Positions 53,245-62,453 are shown, numbered from the stretch's first letter. The stretch is 64,000 bases of DNA from Benthicola sp039584685 (GCA_039584685.1 JBDGXI010000007.1:1-64000), one strand, 5' to 3'. Numbers and translations: made by a program. Notes: a model not told the origin generated them from the letters alone.

Positions 53245-54605
53245 CCACCGCCTCCTTCCGTCGAGGGCTCGAGATAGATACCTATGGCATCCTTCGCGAC
53301 GACCTCGGATGGCTCTCCATCCTGGAACAACACTTCGATGCGGTTGCCGAGCAGATAATTCCTGGACGGTGACATGGAGCGCGCCGAATCTCTCACCGAG
53401 GCATAGAACGAGCGGGCGCTGCCCAGAGACAGAAGACGCTCCGGAGTGGGGTCTGCCTCCGACGGTGGTGTGAGTGAGTCCACCGGCGAGGCGGAAAAGA
53501 AAGCCCGGATCGTATCGCCCGTCAGCCAGTTCGATCCCGGGTCGAGATCCCGGGTCGCCTCGATCAGCTGTGTTCCAGGGACATGGGGATCCGTCTCCAC
53601 CGAAGCCGCAGACCCCACGGAAGCGATGGAGTCCAGGCGACCGGCCGTGAGGGAAAACTCGATGGAGTCGCCGGATAGCTGGAACGAGCCCGAAACGGCT
53701 ATGGAACGCCCTTCGCCGTAGGCCCACAGGCGTTCGACCTCTCCCCCCCTGATCTCGGCCGTCACCAGATCGGCTTGCAGTTCGAAATCCTGGCCGGTAG
53801 CCGCAGCATCACCGAAGGACCTGACCTCTCGAAGTTCGTCCTCCGAGAACCGGGCCAGAACGCTGTCTCCCGTCAGTTCGAAGCCCTCGCCTCGAATGAT
53901 CGGGTTGCCATACAGAACCCCGAGCCCGTCAGAATCGAAGCGCGCGCTGTCGGCCGTCGCATCGAGGTCCGAGCGGTGAATCTCCACGTTGCCACGCGCG
54001 AAGGCCCGCTGCTCTCCCACGAACTCCGCCACGTCCGAATCGACCAGGAAAGCCTCGGTCCCTGGACCTCCCGTCGGTAGAGTCATATGGGGCCGACCCG
54101 TGGCCACCGTACGGCTTCCGCGGAACGGAGTCCGCAGGAAGTCCACCCGCGGTCCCTCCAGCGTGGCCCCGGATTGAAGTCGCTCCAACCGCACATCCCC
54201 CTCCGACACGACGCGATCCGACAGTCCGTAGTAGGTCACCCGCTCCGCGTCGAGGACTCGAGTGGAGTCGCGGTATCGGACGGAGCCGATCATGAGCGCC
54301 TCGGCAATGTGTTCCAGGTGAACGGCACTGTCACCCGTCATCGAGGCGTCTCCGCACCGACCCAGCACCAGTCCTCCGCCCAGATGCATCGCATAGCGCC
54401 CCTCAGCCCCCGGGATCGCCAGCATGTTGCTTCGCGGCTGATCGCGTGACCCGGCCTCTGCCACTACCCGGACCCGCAGCTGACAACTGGGAGTAACCTG
54501 TGCGGCGGAGGCCCGGGGACCGACCAGCGCCACCAGAGACGCGAGAGCGGCCGACCAAACCGCCGCCTGGCGCGAGGCGGCGCGGGGTGCGAGGCGCGCG
54601 ATCAT
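53241..54605 (-). CDS. lptA: LptA/OstA-like periplasmic LPS-transport protein, enlarged
   Basis: A 454-residue exported protein. A signal peptide (AAVWSAALASLVALVGPRAS) precedes repeated OstA-type beta strands: AERVTYYGLSDRVVSEGDVR, LVDSDVAEFVGEQRAFARGN, ARFDSDGLGVLYGNPIIRGE. LptA bridges LPS across the periplasm and is usually near 180 residues; this one is more than twice that and may form a longer jelly-roll. Its place between lptC and lptB supports the role. The gene symbol is by position and fold. Confidence 0.8.
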   Translation of the reverse strand: MIARLAPRAASRQAAVWSAALASLVALVGPRASAAQVTPSCQLRVRVVAEAGSRDQPRSNMLAIPGAEGRYAMHLGGGLVLGRCGDASMTGDSAVHLEHIAEALMIGSVRYRDSTRVLDAERVTYYGLSDRVVSEGDVRLERLQSGATLEGPRVDFLRTPFRGSRTVATGRPHMTLPTGGPGTEAFLVDSDVAEFVGEQRAFARGNVEIHRSDLDATADSARFDSDGLGVLYGNPIIRGEGFELTGDSVLARFSEDELREVRSFGDAAATGQDFELQADLVTAEIRGGEVERLWAYGEGRSIAVSGSFQLSGDSIEFSLTAGRLDSIASVGSAASVETDPHVPGTQLIEATRDLDPGSNWLTGDTIRAFFSASPVDSLTPPSEADPTPERLLSLGSARSFYASVRDSARSMSPSRNYLLGNRIEVLFQDGEPSEVVAKDAIGIYLEPSTEGGGG

Positions 54606-55189
54606 TCGCGCGGCGAACGCCGAGGCGCGGCCGGCTCTCCCTCGGACACGAAACTCGGGTTCAGGATCTGAACGTTCTCCAGCTGTGCGTCACTGACGAA
54701 ACTGTCGCCCCTGCTCTGGAGACCCGGCCGGTACAGGACGAACGTGGTGTCTCCGTACAACGAGTCCGCCTCCGCATCGTACCGAAGCCGTTGCGTCACC
54801 AGGCGCTTGGATCCGGCCGCCTCCCTGACCTCCACCGCCCCTCTCACTTCCACGTCGCCCGTGTCGAATCGGTACTCGCCAGATTTCCCGGTCAGGGTCC
54901 CGTCCTCCAGTCCCGTGTCCCCGTAGAAGATGATCTTCAGGTTGCGCAGTTGGAGCAGGCCCACGTCCTGGAAACTGAATGCCGTGTCTGCCTTCAGAAC
55001 GGCGCTGCGAACGCCCGCCCGGGTCAGGTTCATCTCCACTCCGACGAGCACCTGGTCGGCCTCAAGTCCCAGGAGCGTGTCCGACGCAAGCGGTCTCTGG
55101 TTCTCCTCTGCGCAGCCCAGGGCCACGATGGCGCACACGAGGACGAGCGCCGCCGGGTGACCGACGACGGGAATCCGGACCATGCTCAC
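54602..55189 (-). CDS. lptC: LptC-like LPS export protein (lipoprotein)
   Basis: A 195-residue protein with a lipoprotein signal (ALVLVCAIVALGC; lipobox Cys near residue 26) and an LptC-type beta domain (AVLKADTAFSFQDVGLLQLR, then GEYRFDTGDVEVRG). LptC is usually anchored by an N-terminal helix; here a lipobox is present instead. It lies between kdsD and lptA, overlapping both by ATGA; ATG 55183 is an alternative start. Confidence 0.83.
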   Translation of the reverse strand: MSMVRIPVVGHPAALVLVCAIVALGCAEENQRPLASDTLLGLEADQVLVGVEMNLTRAGVRSAVLKADTAFSFQDVGLLQLRNLKIIFYGDTGLEDGTLTGKSGEYRFDTGDVEVRGAVEVREAAGSKRLVTQRLRYDAEADSLYGDTTFVLYRPGLQSRGDSFVSDAQLENVQILNPSFVSEGEPAAPRRSPRE

Positions 55190-56178
55190 GCCAGCCTCAC
55201 CCGCAGGAGATCATGCAGATGCACCATGCCCTGCAACCTGTTCTCTCCGTCCACTACCGGCATCGCCATGATTCCGTGCTCCCGCATTTGCACCAAAGCC
55301 TCGGTGGCCATCTCGCCCGCACCGATCGTCTTCGGCGCCCGGTTCATGGCCCGCTCGACGGAGTGCGAGAGAAATCCGGGATGCTGGTCGGCATACCGAG
55401 TCAGATCCCCTGCCGTGATGACGCCGACCACGCGATCCGAGTCCAGGACGGGCACCGTCCCCTGCCTGTGCGCTATCTCATGCATCGCGGCTCCGAGATC
55501 CCGGTCGAGAGTCAGCCGCGGCACCCGCTGTTGATCCGTGATCATCACGTCACGCACCGTCAGCGTCAGACGGCGCCCCAGCTCTCCGCCCGGATGCAGC
55601 CGGGCGAAGTCTTCCGGCCCGAAGCCGCGAACCTCCGAAACGGCCATGGCCAGGGCATCCCCCATCGCCAGCGCCGCCGTGCTGCTGGCCGTGGGAGCCA
55701 GGTCGTGCGGACACGCCTCGACCTGCACGCTGACGTCGAGGACCAGATCCGCGCGTCGTGCAAGAGTCGATGTGGGCTCCGCCGTCAGACAGATCACCGG
55801 AACACCGAGGCGCTCGATCACCGGCAGCAGGCTCTCCATCTCGGAGGACTCGCCGCTCTTGGAGATGGCGAGGACCAGATCGCCTCCTACCAGCATGCCC
55901 ACATCACCGTGAGCCGCCTCCACCGGGTGCAGGAAGATCGCCGGCGTTCCGGTGGACGAGAACGTCGAAGCGAGCTTTCGGGCCACGATCCCCGACTTCC
56001 CGATACCCGTAACCACCACGCGGCCCGAGATTGCCTCGATCACCCGGACCGCTTCGGCGAACGCAGCACCCAGGCGCTCCGCCAGAGAGGCTACGCTCTC
56101 GCTCTCGATCCGCAGCACTTCCCGGCCCCGCTCGATGATCCTCGAGTCGTGGGCCGGCTCGCCGTTGCCCTCACTCAC
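55186..56178 (-). CDS. kdsD: Arabinose-5-phosphate isomerase KdsD
   Basis: A 330-residue isomerase that makes arabinose-5-phosphate for Kdo. The SIS domain (about 40-180) has VVVTGIGKSGIVARKLASTF and AISKSGESSEM. FARLHPGGELGRRLTLTVRD leads into a CBS pair (about 210-330). GTG 56178 overlaps kdsC by 8 bp; the longer open frame upstream is a shadow. Part of a complete kdsA-kdsC-kdsD set. Confidence 0.95.
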   Translation of the reverse strand: MSEGNGEPAHDSRIIERGREVLRIESESVASLAERLGAAFAEAVRVIEAISGRVVVTGIGKSGIVARKLASTFSSTGTPAIFLHPVEAAHGDVGMLVGGDLVLAISKSGESSEMESLLPVIERLGVPVICLTAEPTSTLARRADLVLDVSVQVEACPHDLAPTASSTAALAMGDALAMAVSEVRGFGPEDFARLHPGGELGRRLTLTVRDVMITDQQRVPRLTLDRDLGAAMHEIAHRQGTVPVLDSDRVVGVITAGDLTRYADQHPGFLSHSVERAMNRAPKTIGAGEMATEALVQMREHGIMAMPVVDGENRLQGMVHLHDLLRVRLA

Positions 56179-56746
56179 CCTCTTTCGACCTCCAGTGCTC
56201 GACGCACTCCGCGACGTATTCCTCGACAAGGCTCTTCCACTCGCCCCGGGCTCCGAGGAGCGCCTCGACGAACTCACGGACAGCGCCCGCCCCGCCAGCC
56301 GTGTCACCGACCCAGCTCGCGGCCGCCTTGACCTCGGGTACGGCGTTCGCGACCGCTGCCGGTAGGCCTACCTTCCGAAGTACCGGAAGATCCGCCAGAT
56401 CGTCAGCCAGGAAGGCGGCCTGATCCCAGGAGGCACCGGCACGCCGGAGTATGTGCGCTACCGCTTCGAGTTTGCCGAATGGCGACACCTGGTGGATCTC
56501 GGTGATTCCGAGGGACTCGGCCCGCTGCCTCACCGCCGGAGAGATCTTGCTGGACACTACTGCTACCACCAGGCCGGTGCGATGCAGCATGTGGATCGCA
56601 AATCCGTCGTGCACGTGGAAACGACGCCCTTCCACCGTGCCATCCGGTCCCTCGAAAGCGTACAACCCCCCATCGGTCATCACTCCGTCCGCGTCCAGCA
56701 GGACTACTCGCACCTCGAGAGCCAGCGACCCCGGAATGGAACTCAT
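56171..56746 (-). CDS. kdsC: 3-deoxy-D-manno-octulosonate 8-phosphate phosphatase KdsC
   Basis: A 191-residue HAD phosphatase that dephosphorylates Kdo-8-phosphate. Motif I is LLDADGVMTDGGLYAF (nucleophile Asp and the second Asp kept), motif II VSSKISPAV, and motif IV FLADDLADLPVL. It lacks a cap domain, as KdsC does. It overlaps kdsD and kdsA. Confidence 0.93.
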   Translation of the reverse strand: MSSIPGSLALEVRVVLLDADGVMTDGGLYAFEGPDGTVEGRRFHVHDGFAIHMLHRTGLVVAVVSSKISPAVRQRAESLGITEIHQVSPFGKLEAVAHILRRAGASWDQAAFLADDLADLPVLRKVGLPAAVANAVPEVKAAASWVGDTAGGAGAVREFVEALLGARGEWKSLVEEYVAECVEHWRSKEGE

Positions 56747-57567
56747 CGGGGATCCGCGGGCGTCCGCCCGCGAGCTTCCCGAATTGCCAGCAGGCGCTCC
56801 AGCATCCTCTCCAGGCTACCGAGCGGCAACATGTTGGCCCCGTCCGAAGGCGCGCTGGACGGATCCGGGTGTGTCTCCAGGAAAATGCCGTCGGCGCCCG
56901 CCGCCACTGCGGCTCCCGCCAGGGTCTCGATCCAACGGGGCTCTCCGCCGCTCGCGGCTCCGCCCTTCGCTCCGCCAGGGAGCTGCACGGAATGTGTCGC
57001 GTCGAACAGGGCCGGACACCCGCACGTCTCACGCATGATCTCGAAACTGCGCATGTCCACCACCCAGCGGCCGTAACCGAATACCGTCCCGCGCTCCGTC
57101 ACGCTGACTCCGGCGGCTCCCGCATCCCGGACCTTCTCGACCGGGTGTCTCATGTCCTCGGGGGCCAGCCACTGACCCTTCTTGACGTTGACCGGCAGCC
57201 CCGTGCTCCCGGCCGCCGTCAGAAGGTCTGTCTGGCGGCACAGAAAGGCCGGAATCTGGATCGCGTCGACGACCGCGGCGACGGCTCGCGCCTGCGCGGG
57301 CTCGTGGATGTCGGTCAACACGGGCAGCCCCGTCTCCCGGCGAACCGCACTCAGAAGTTCCATCCCCGCGCTCAGACCGGGTCCCCGCGGCGACGAACCG
57401 CTGGTCCGATTGGCCTTGTCGAAAGACGCCTTGAAGATGGCCGCTACTCCCAACCGCCCGGCCACTTCGCCGACCTTCTCGGCGACTTCGATGTTCAATC
57501 GATCGTCTTCCAGCAGGCAAGGTCCCGCGATCAAAATGAAGCGCCCGCCCGGATCGAGGACGTTCAT
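56743..57567 (-). CDS. kdsA: 3-deoxy-8-phosphooctulonate synthase KdsA
   Basis: A 274-residue aldolase that joins phosphoenolpyruvate and arabinose-5-phosphate. Family segments are FILIAGPCLLED, FKASFDKANRTSGSSPRGPG, VLTDIHEPAQA, IQIPAFLCRQTDLL, and FDATHSVQLPGGA. The metal-type Cys (AGPC) near residue 17 suggests the metal-dependent class. It overlaps the pyrG stop. Confidence 0.95.
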   Translation of the reverse strand: MNVLDPGGRFILIAGPCLLEDDRLNIEVAEKVGEVAGRLGVAAIFKASFDKANRTSGSSPRGPGLSAGMELLSAVRRETGLPVLTDIHEPAQARAVAAVVDAIQIPAFLCRQTDLLTAAGSTGLPVNVKKGQWLAPEDMRHPVEKVRDAGAAGVSVTERGTVFGYGRWVVDMRSFEIMRETCGCPALFDATHSVQLPGGAKGGAASGGEPRWIETLAGAAVAAGADGIFLETHPDPSSAPSDGANMLPLGSLERMLERLLAIREARGRTPADPR

Positions 57568-59246
57568 TCCCGGCCAGCCGTCGCCCAGCTCGCGCGGCCC
57601 TCGACTTCATCCGTCTCCACCGGCATCCGGTGGTCACGACGCTCCTTGGCGGCGGCGATGAACGCCGCGAACAGCGGGTGCGCCCGCGTCGGTCGGGACT
57701 TGAGCTCCGGGTGGAATTGTGTGGCCACGAAGAACGGATGTTCCGGAAGTTCGATGATCTCGACGAGGCCGCCACCCGGAGAAACACCACTGAAGGCCAT
57801 CCCCCCGGCTGCCAGGACATCGCGGTAGTCATTGTTGACTTCGTACCTGTGGCGGTGACGCTCCGAAACCTCTTCCTCGCCGTAGATCTCTCTCACCCGG
57901 CTGCCCGCCACGAGCTCTGCGGGATAGGCGCCGAGCCTCATTGTGCCGCCCTTCATGGTGACCTTCAGCTGCGAGTCGAGCAGGGAGATCACGGGATGCG
58001 GAGTCCCGGCCTCGAACTCCGACGAATCCGCGCCGTCCAGACCGCACACGTTCCTGGCCAATTCGATGATCGCGCATTGCAGCCCGAGGCAGATTCCGAG
58101 AAACGGAACGCCCTGTTCGCGCAGATAGCGCACCGTGTCCACCATTCCCTCTACCCCACGCTGCCCGAAGCCTCCGGGGATCAGCACCGCGTCGTACGGG
58201 CTGAGCGCCTCCGCCCCCTGAGAATCGATCGCCTCGGACGAGAGCCAGTCGATCCTCACGCCGATATCGTTCGCTATTCCGCCATGAATCAGCGCCTCCT
58301 GGATCGACTTGTAGGAGTCGACCAGAGACGTGTACTTGCCGACCACTCCGACCCGGACTTCGCCGGAACCCGGGTGCTTGATGCGCTCCACCATGGATTC
58401 CCAGCCCGTCAGGTCCGGTTCGGCCGTCTCGAGGGCCAGGTGATCCACGATGCGGTCATCGAGCCGCTGCTCTCGGAAGCGGAGCGGGACCTCGTAAATC
58501 GTGTCCATGTCACGGCTCTCGATCACATCCCGAATATCCACGTTGCAGAATCGAGCCACCTTTCTGCGGACTTCTTCAGGGAGAGGCCACTCCGTTCGGC
58601 ACACCAGAATGTCCGGCTGCAGACCGATCTCCATCAGCTCACGCACCGAGTGCTGTGTCGGCTTCGTCTTCAGTTCGCCTGCCGCCGCTATGTAAGGCAC
58701 CAGCGTGAGGTGGACCAATACGGTGTTCTTCCAGCCCACGTCCTGCCGGAACTGGCGGATCGCTTCGAGGAACGGCAGAGACTCGATATCCCCTACGGTG
58801 CCCCCGACCTCGGTGATGACCACGTCGTGGCCCGGAGACAGCATCTGGATGTAGGACTTGATCTCGTCGGTGACATGTGGAATGACCTGGACCGTAGCTC
58901 CGAGGAAGTCTCCCTTTCGCTCTTTCGTGATGATGTTCTGATAGATGCGACCGGTGGTGACGTTGTTGGCCTGGGAAAGGGACTCGTTGATGAACCGCTC
59001 GTAGTGCCCGAGATCCAGATCGGTCTCCGCGCCGTCGTCCGTCACGTAAACTTCGCCATGCTGAAACGGCGACATGGTTCCGGGATCGACGTTGATGTAT
59101 GGATCGAATTTCTGGATCGTAACGGCCAGCCCTCGCTCGACCAGCAGCCGGCCAATCGAGGCCGCCGCGATTCCCTTGCCAAGAGAGGAAACCACTCCTC
59201 CCGTGACGAAGATGTACTTCGTATCCGCCTGCGGCGCGTCAGACAT
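57564..59246 (-). CDS. pyrG: CTP synthase
   Basis: A 560-residue enzyme making CTP from UTP. The amidoligase domain begins KYIFVTGGVVSSLGKGIAAA; the glutaminase domain has the nucleophile in FLGICLGLQCAII and the His/Glu pair in TQFHPELKSRPTRAHPLF. CTP is the donor for CMP-Kdo, which fits its place before kdsA. A promoter-like pair lies about 160 bp upstream, in the gap 59247-59451. Confidence 0.96.
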   Translation of the reverse strand: MSDAPQADTKYIFVTGGVVSSLGKGIAAASIGRLLVERGLAVTIQKFDPYINVDPGTMSPFQHGEVYVTDDGAETDLDLGHYERFINESLSQANNVTTGRIYQNIITKERKGDFLGATVQVIPHVTDEIKSYIQMLSPGHDVVITEVGGTVGDIESLPFLEAIRQFRQDVGWKNTVLVHLTLVPYIAAAGELKTKPTQHSVRELMEIGLQPDILVCRTEWPLPEEVRRKVARFCNVDIRDVIESRDMDTIYEVPLRFREQRLDDRIVDHLALETAEPDLTGWESMVERIKHPGSGEVRVGVVGKYTSLVDSYKSIQEALIHGGIANDIGVRIDWLSSEAIDSQGAEALSPYDAVLIPGGFGQRGVEGMVDTVRYLREQGVPFLGICLGLQCAIIELARNVCGLDGADSSEFEAGTPHPVISLLDSQLKVTMKGGTMRLGAYPAELVAGSRVREIYGEEEVSERHRHRYEVNNDYRDVLAAGGMAFSGVSPGGGLVEIIELPEHPFFVATQFHPELKSRPTRAHPLFAAFIAAAKERRDHRMPVETDEVEGRASWATAGRE

Positions 59247-59357
59247 GGGTTCTCACTTTCAATTCGTATTCACGGTGCCCTGCGGGCCACGGTTCTGATT
59301 GCGGGAATGAGGCTTCGGAAGGGACTCCGACGCACGCTCTCGGCCGGAAGGCACAGG

Positions 59358-59373
59358 CGACCTCAGAAGGTCG
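59358..59373 (-). other. Palindromic hairpin in the pyrG leader
   Basis: CGACCT (59358-59363) and AGGTCG (59368-59373) form a perfect 6-bp stem around a 4-base loop, about 30 bases into the predicted pyrG transcript. It could be an RNA hairpin or a protein-binding site; no T-run follows, so it is not a simple attenuator. Confidence 0.35.
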
Positions 59374-59410
59374 GAATCGGATGCGCGACGGCGATAACTT
59401 CACGCTCCGT

Positions 59411-59440
59411 AACGTAATCCGTTTCGGAACGCGGTGTCAA
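59411..59440 (-). promoter_or_regulatory. Putative promoter of the pyrG-kds-lpt-rpoN operon
   Basis: On the minus strand a perfect -35 hexamer TTGACA (59440-59435) is followed after 18 bp by TACGTT (59416-59411), a moderate -10. The start would be near 59404, leaving a leader of about 160 bases. It lies just outside the end of the barrel-protein gene, where a new transcript is expected. Confidence 0.5.
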
Positions 59441-59451
59441 AGGGCTCTCGG

Positions 59452-60948
59452 TCACAGATCCCCGGGGAATCGGAAGATCGCATAGCCGCGAACGTCTCCG
59501 CCGCTGGCCCCCGGATCCACTGCGACACCCCCCTCGACGACCCAGAACCGGAGCCCGGCGATCAGATTCACCTGCCAGTCGGTCGATTGGCCGGCATCCC
59601 ACGCTGCTCCGGTACCGGCCCGGGCGAATACATCGAGCGCTCCCAGCTCGCCGAAGCGCAGCGCTTCTATGGGGATCGAATACCCGACCTGGCCGTACAC
59701 CACGCGAGGTCCTCTGAATTCCACGGCGCCGAGAGTCGGGAGGGTTGCCCGGCCCCCGAATCCGGTCCACCTCTGTCCAGGCAGGTCGCCGGCCAGATCA
59801 CCCCTGGCCAGAGCGAAGACGTCCAGTCGGTGAGAAGAGAATCCCGGAGTGGTCCACCGGGCCCGGATCTCCCCGAGAAGGTAGGAGAAGTCGCCCGCCA
59901 CCGACGAGTCCGCCGCCTCCAGGAAGGCCCGCCCCACGAGCCGCCCGGAAGTGCCCGTCTGGCGATCGACCGAGACCGCCAGTGCGGCACTGCCGGTCTT
60001 GCCGTCGTCGATAGCCGGGTTCTCACGCACGTTGTCCGACCCGAAGAACGTGAACTGATCACCTGCATTCCTGCTCCAGGCGTCTTCCCATTCCAGACGG
60101 AACATGGGTGTCCACCAGCGGTCTCCGCTCCCTCGCACGACCAACGCGAACCGGTCGGCTCCGTAGTAGTCTCGAAAATCGTCGCCCAGGAACAGGTAGG
60201 AGAGGGAATTCGACACGTCCGCCCGGATCCATCTCTCGTTGGTGCGGACGACGCGCTCGGCTTCCACCCCGAATTCGACCGGACCCGGATACCAGAACTG
60301 GCGCACGGTACCCTCGAGTTCCCCCTGTCCCGAACGGTACCTTCCCACGAGCTCCAGCGTGGGCCTCCAGGCCCAGTTGACCGCACGCAGCGTGATTCCC
60401 CACGCGACGGTCACGGCGTCCACGCGCTCGTAGGTGGGAGCCTCGAACCCGTACAACCCGTGCAGGTCGACCGCATCCGGAACGTCCACGACCGGATGGA
60501 TCTCGAAGCCGCCGGCCGCCGGAAGAACCGAGTATCGCTCCGCCGGGCGCCAGGTTACCTCGCCGTCGATGGTCGCCATGCCTGACCCGAGGTAGCCACC
60601 GCCGAGCACGACGATGTCTCCCGACACGTGGGCCCCCGGCCTGAGCAGAATATCGCCATCTACGACGTAGATATCTCCGTCGACCGAGCCAGCCAGGCGT
60701 ACCTGCGCCTCGAGCACTAGAAGGTCGCCCGCCACCTGTCCGTCGGAGGCGACAACCGTATCACGGGTCCACATCCGGAAATCGCCGCGGGCCAAGAAGT
60801 CGGCCAGCCTCGCGTCCAGTGCATTCCCGCGCCGTGGCTCGAATGTGACTTCCTGGGCCACGGCGGAGGGAGCCGCCAGGCCGGCGGCGAGGCACAGCAG
60901 CGCGAACGCCCGTCGGTGATCGCGAGACAGGGCACGCCGGACGCTCAC
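59452..60948 (-). CDS. Outer-membrane barrel protein with N-terminal bactofilin-like beta-repeat domain
   Basis: A 498-residue exported protein. A signal peptide (FALLCLAAGLAAPSAVAQ) is followed near residues 60-130 by repeats of the form G-x-x-x-G-D (GQVAGDLLVLEAQV, GSVDGDIYVVDGDI, HVSGDIVVLGG), like the polymer-forming bactofilin fold. From about 150 there are amphipathic strands rich in Trp/Tyr/Arg and a C-terminal strand ending RGYAIFRFPGDL, consistent with a barrel. I cannot name the family. GTG 60948 overlaps the nitroreductase stop. Confidence 0.75.
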   Translation of the reverse strand: MSVRRALSRDHRRAFALLCLAAGLAAPSAVAQEVTFEPRRGNALDARLADFLARGDFRMWTRDTVVASDGQVAGDLLVLEAQVRLAGSVDGDIYVVDGDILLRPGAHVSGDIVVLGGGYLGSGMATIDGEVTWRPAERYSVLPAAGGFEIHPVVDVPDAVDLHGLYGFEAPTYERVDAVTVAWGITLRAVNWAWRPTLELVGRYRSGQGELEGTVRQFWYPGPVEFGVEAERVVRTNERWIRADVSNSLSYLFLGDDFRDYYGADRFALVVRGSGDRWWTPMFRLEWEDAWSRNAGDQFTFFGSDNVRENPAIDDGKTGSAALAVSVDRQTGTSGRLVGRAFLEAADSSVAGDFSYLLGEIRARWTTPGFSSHRLDVFALARGDLAGDLPGQRWTGFGGRATLPTLGAVEFRGPRVVYGQVGYSIPIEALRFGELGALDVFARAGTGAAWDAGQSTDWQVNLIAGLRFWVVEGGVAVDPGASGGDVRGYAIFRFPGDL

Positions 60949-61493
60949 CTTTCCCTTCCCCCCCCGGTCGCTTCCCACCGATCCCACGCGATAGTCTCCT
61001 CGTCGCCCCGCCGCTGCGGCAGACGCTGAAAGCCGTCCGGATACCCGAGGGCGAGGAGTGTGACCACCGGCACGTCTGCCGGGATGCCGAGCACCTGCTG
61101 GATTTCGCTTTCCCTGAAACCCGTGATCCACGCAGTCGCGAGACTCATGTCCGCGGCCGCCAGGACCATCGCCTCGGTGGCCGCGGCCAGGTCGATCGGG
61201 TGGCTGGGGCGCCCACTGCCCGCGATGTTCGAGTGGACTCGCGCACCCCCGACGACGAGGACCGGAGCCGTCCGGACGAGCTCGCCCTGGAATACAGCCC
61301 GCGCGATCCGGTGGCGGGTGAGTGCGTCCTGAACGACGATGAAGCGCCAGGGCTGGTCCTCCCGGGCGGAAGGAGCGTACCGGGCGCATTCCAGAATCCG
61401 AGCCAGTATCTCGGGCGGAACCATGCGATCGGAGAACCGCCTTACGGCCTGGCGGTTACGCGACAGGTTTAGCACGCGAGAGACGGCGCTCAC
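60945..61493 (-). CDS. Nitroreductase-family FMN protein
   Basis: A 182-residue flavoprotein: NRQAVRRFSDRMVPPEILAR (FMN contacts), ECARYAPSAREDQPWRFIVV, and LAAATEAMVLAAADMSLATAW; VVTLLALGYPDG is the usual late motif. The start is GTG 61493. Members reduce nitro groups, quinones or other acceptors; the true substrate is not evident. It overlaps the barrel-protein gene by GTGA. Confidence 0.88.
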   Translation of the reverse strand: MSAVSRVLNLSRNRQAVRRFSDRMVPPEILARILECARYAPSAREDQPWRFIVVQDALTRHRIARAVFQGELVRTAPVLVVGGARVHSNIAGSGRPSHPIDLAAATEAMVLAAADMSLATAWITGFRESEIQQVLGIPADVPVVTLLALGYPDGFQRLPQRRGDEETIAWDRWEATGGGRER

Positions 61494-61499
61494 CCGGCG

Positions 61500-62453
61500 C
61501 TACCCCCTCGGATGGTGCTGGCGATGCTCTTCTTGAAGGTATCGGCGATCCACATGCGTATAGATCTGGGTCGTTGAGATGTCCGCGTGCCCCAGCATTT
61601 CCTGCACGGCGACCAGATCCGCTCCCCCCTCCAGCAGGTGCGTCGCGAAGCTGTGCCGGAACGTGTGTGGCGTGACCTTCCTCTCGACCCCGGCATTGCG
61701 CACGTGCATCCCGACGATCTTCCACGCTCCCATGCGGCTCAGCGGACGCCCGTGTTGATTGAGGAATACCACCCCTTCCGACCGGCGCCGGTCGAGCTCT
61801 GGCCGTCGCTCTCGAAGGTAGCGCTGTAGCACCCGGACCGCACGACCTCCAAGCGGCACCACGCGTCGCTTGTCGCCCTTGCCGCTCACGGAGATGAGAC
61901 CTTCTTCCAGGGACAGGTCCCGCATCCGCAGGCCGATGAGTTCCGAGATTCTGAGACCGGCCCCGTACAGAGTCTCGAGCATGGCCGCGTCGCGCCTGGC
62001 GTTCGGGTGAACATCCGCAGGCAGAGCCCCGACGGTATCCAGGATCGCCTCGACCTGCGCATAGGTCAGCACGTCCGGGAGAGTCTTGTCGACTCGAGGG
62101 CTCTCCAGCTTCTCGGTGGGATCGTGCCTGAGGTGACCCTCCTCGACGAGAAAGCCGAAGTAGGTGCGCAGTGCGGACCGGCGGCGGGCCACGCTCCGAG
62201 CCGCGAGACCGTGCTCGTCCAGATCTACCAGATATGCTCGCAGCACCTGGTAGTCGACAGCGCCCGGATCCGTCATTCCTCCCGCGATCGAGAAATCGGC
62301 GAACGACGCACAATCTCCCAGATACGCCTTCACCGTGCTGGGAGCGAGACCTCGTTCGTAGCGCAGGAAGTCCGAGAACTCCTCCAGACGGAATCGACTC
62401 CGGGGGCCGTCGAACTTCGCAGGTCGGGAACGAACTCTTGTCTTGCCGACCAC
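61500..62453 (-). CDS. xerD: Tyrosine recombinase XerD/XerC type
   Basis: A 317-residue site-specific recombinase of the Xer type. The N-terminal SAM-like domain contains FLRYERGLAPSTVKAYLGDC. Catalytic residues are all visible: Arg in LYGAGLRISELIGL, Lys in GKGDKRRV, His/Arg in TPHTFRHSFATHLLEGG, His in LGHADIST and Tyr in TQIYTHVD. These enzymes resolve chromosome dimers at dif. No transposon features surround it. GTG 62453 overlaps the DedA stop by one base. Confidence 0.92.
   Translation of the reverse strand: MVGKTRVRSRPAKFDGPRSRFRLEEFSDFLRYERGLAPSTVKAYLGDCASFADFSIAGGMTDPGAVDYQVLRAYLVDLDEHGLAARSVARRRSALRTYFGFLVEEGHLRHDPTEKLESPRVDKTLPDVLTYAQVEAILDTVGALPADVHPNARRDAAMLETLYGAGLRISELIGLRMRDLSLEEGLISVSGKGDKRRVVPLGGRAVRVLQRYLRERRPELDRRRSEGVVFLNQHGRPLSRMGAWKIVGMHVRNAGVERKVTPHTFRHSFATHLLEGGADLVAVQEMLGHADISTTQIYTHVDRRYLQEEHRQHHPRG

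Noticed and set aside
57630..59417. A 595-codon plus-strand frame opposite pyrG.
   Set aside because: pyrG fills the region on the minus strand with all catalytic motifs; the plus-strand translation has no recognisable domain.
61500..62453. Tyrosine recombinase considered as part of an integrated element.
   Set aside because: It has Xer-type length and motifs, sits in an overlapping housekeeping operon, and there are no direct repeats, tRNA target or phage genes around it.
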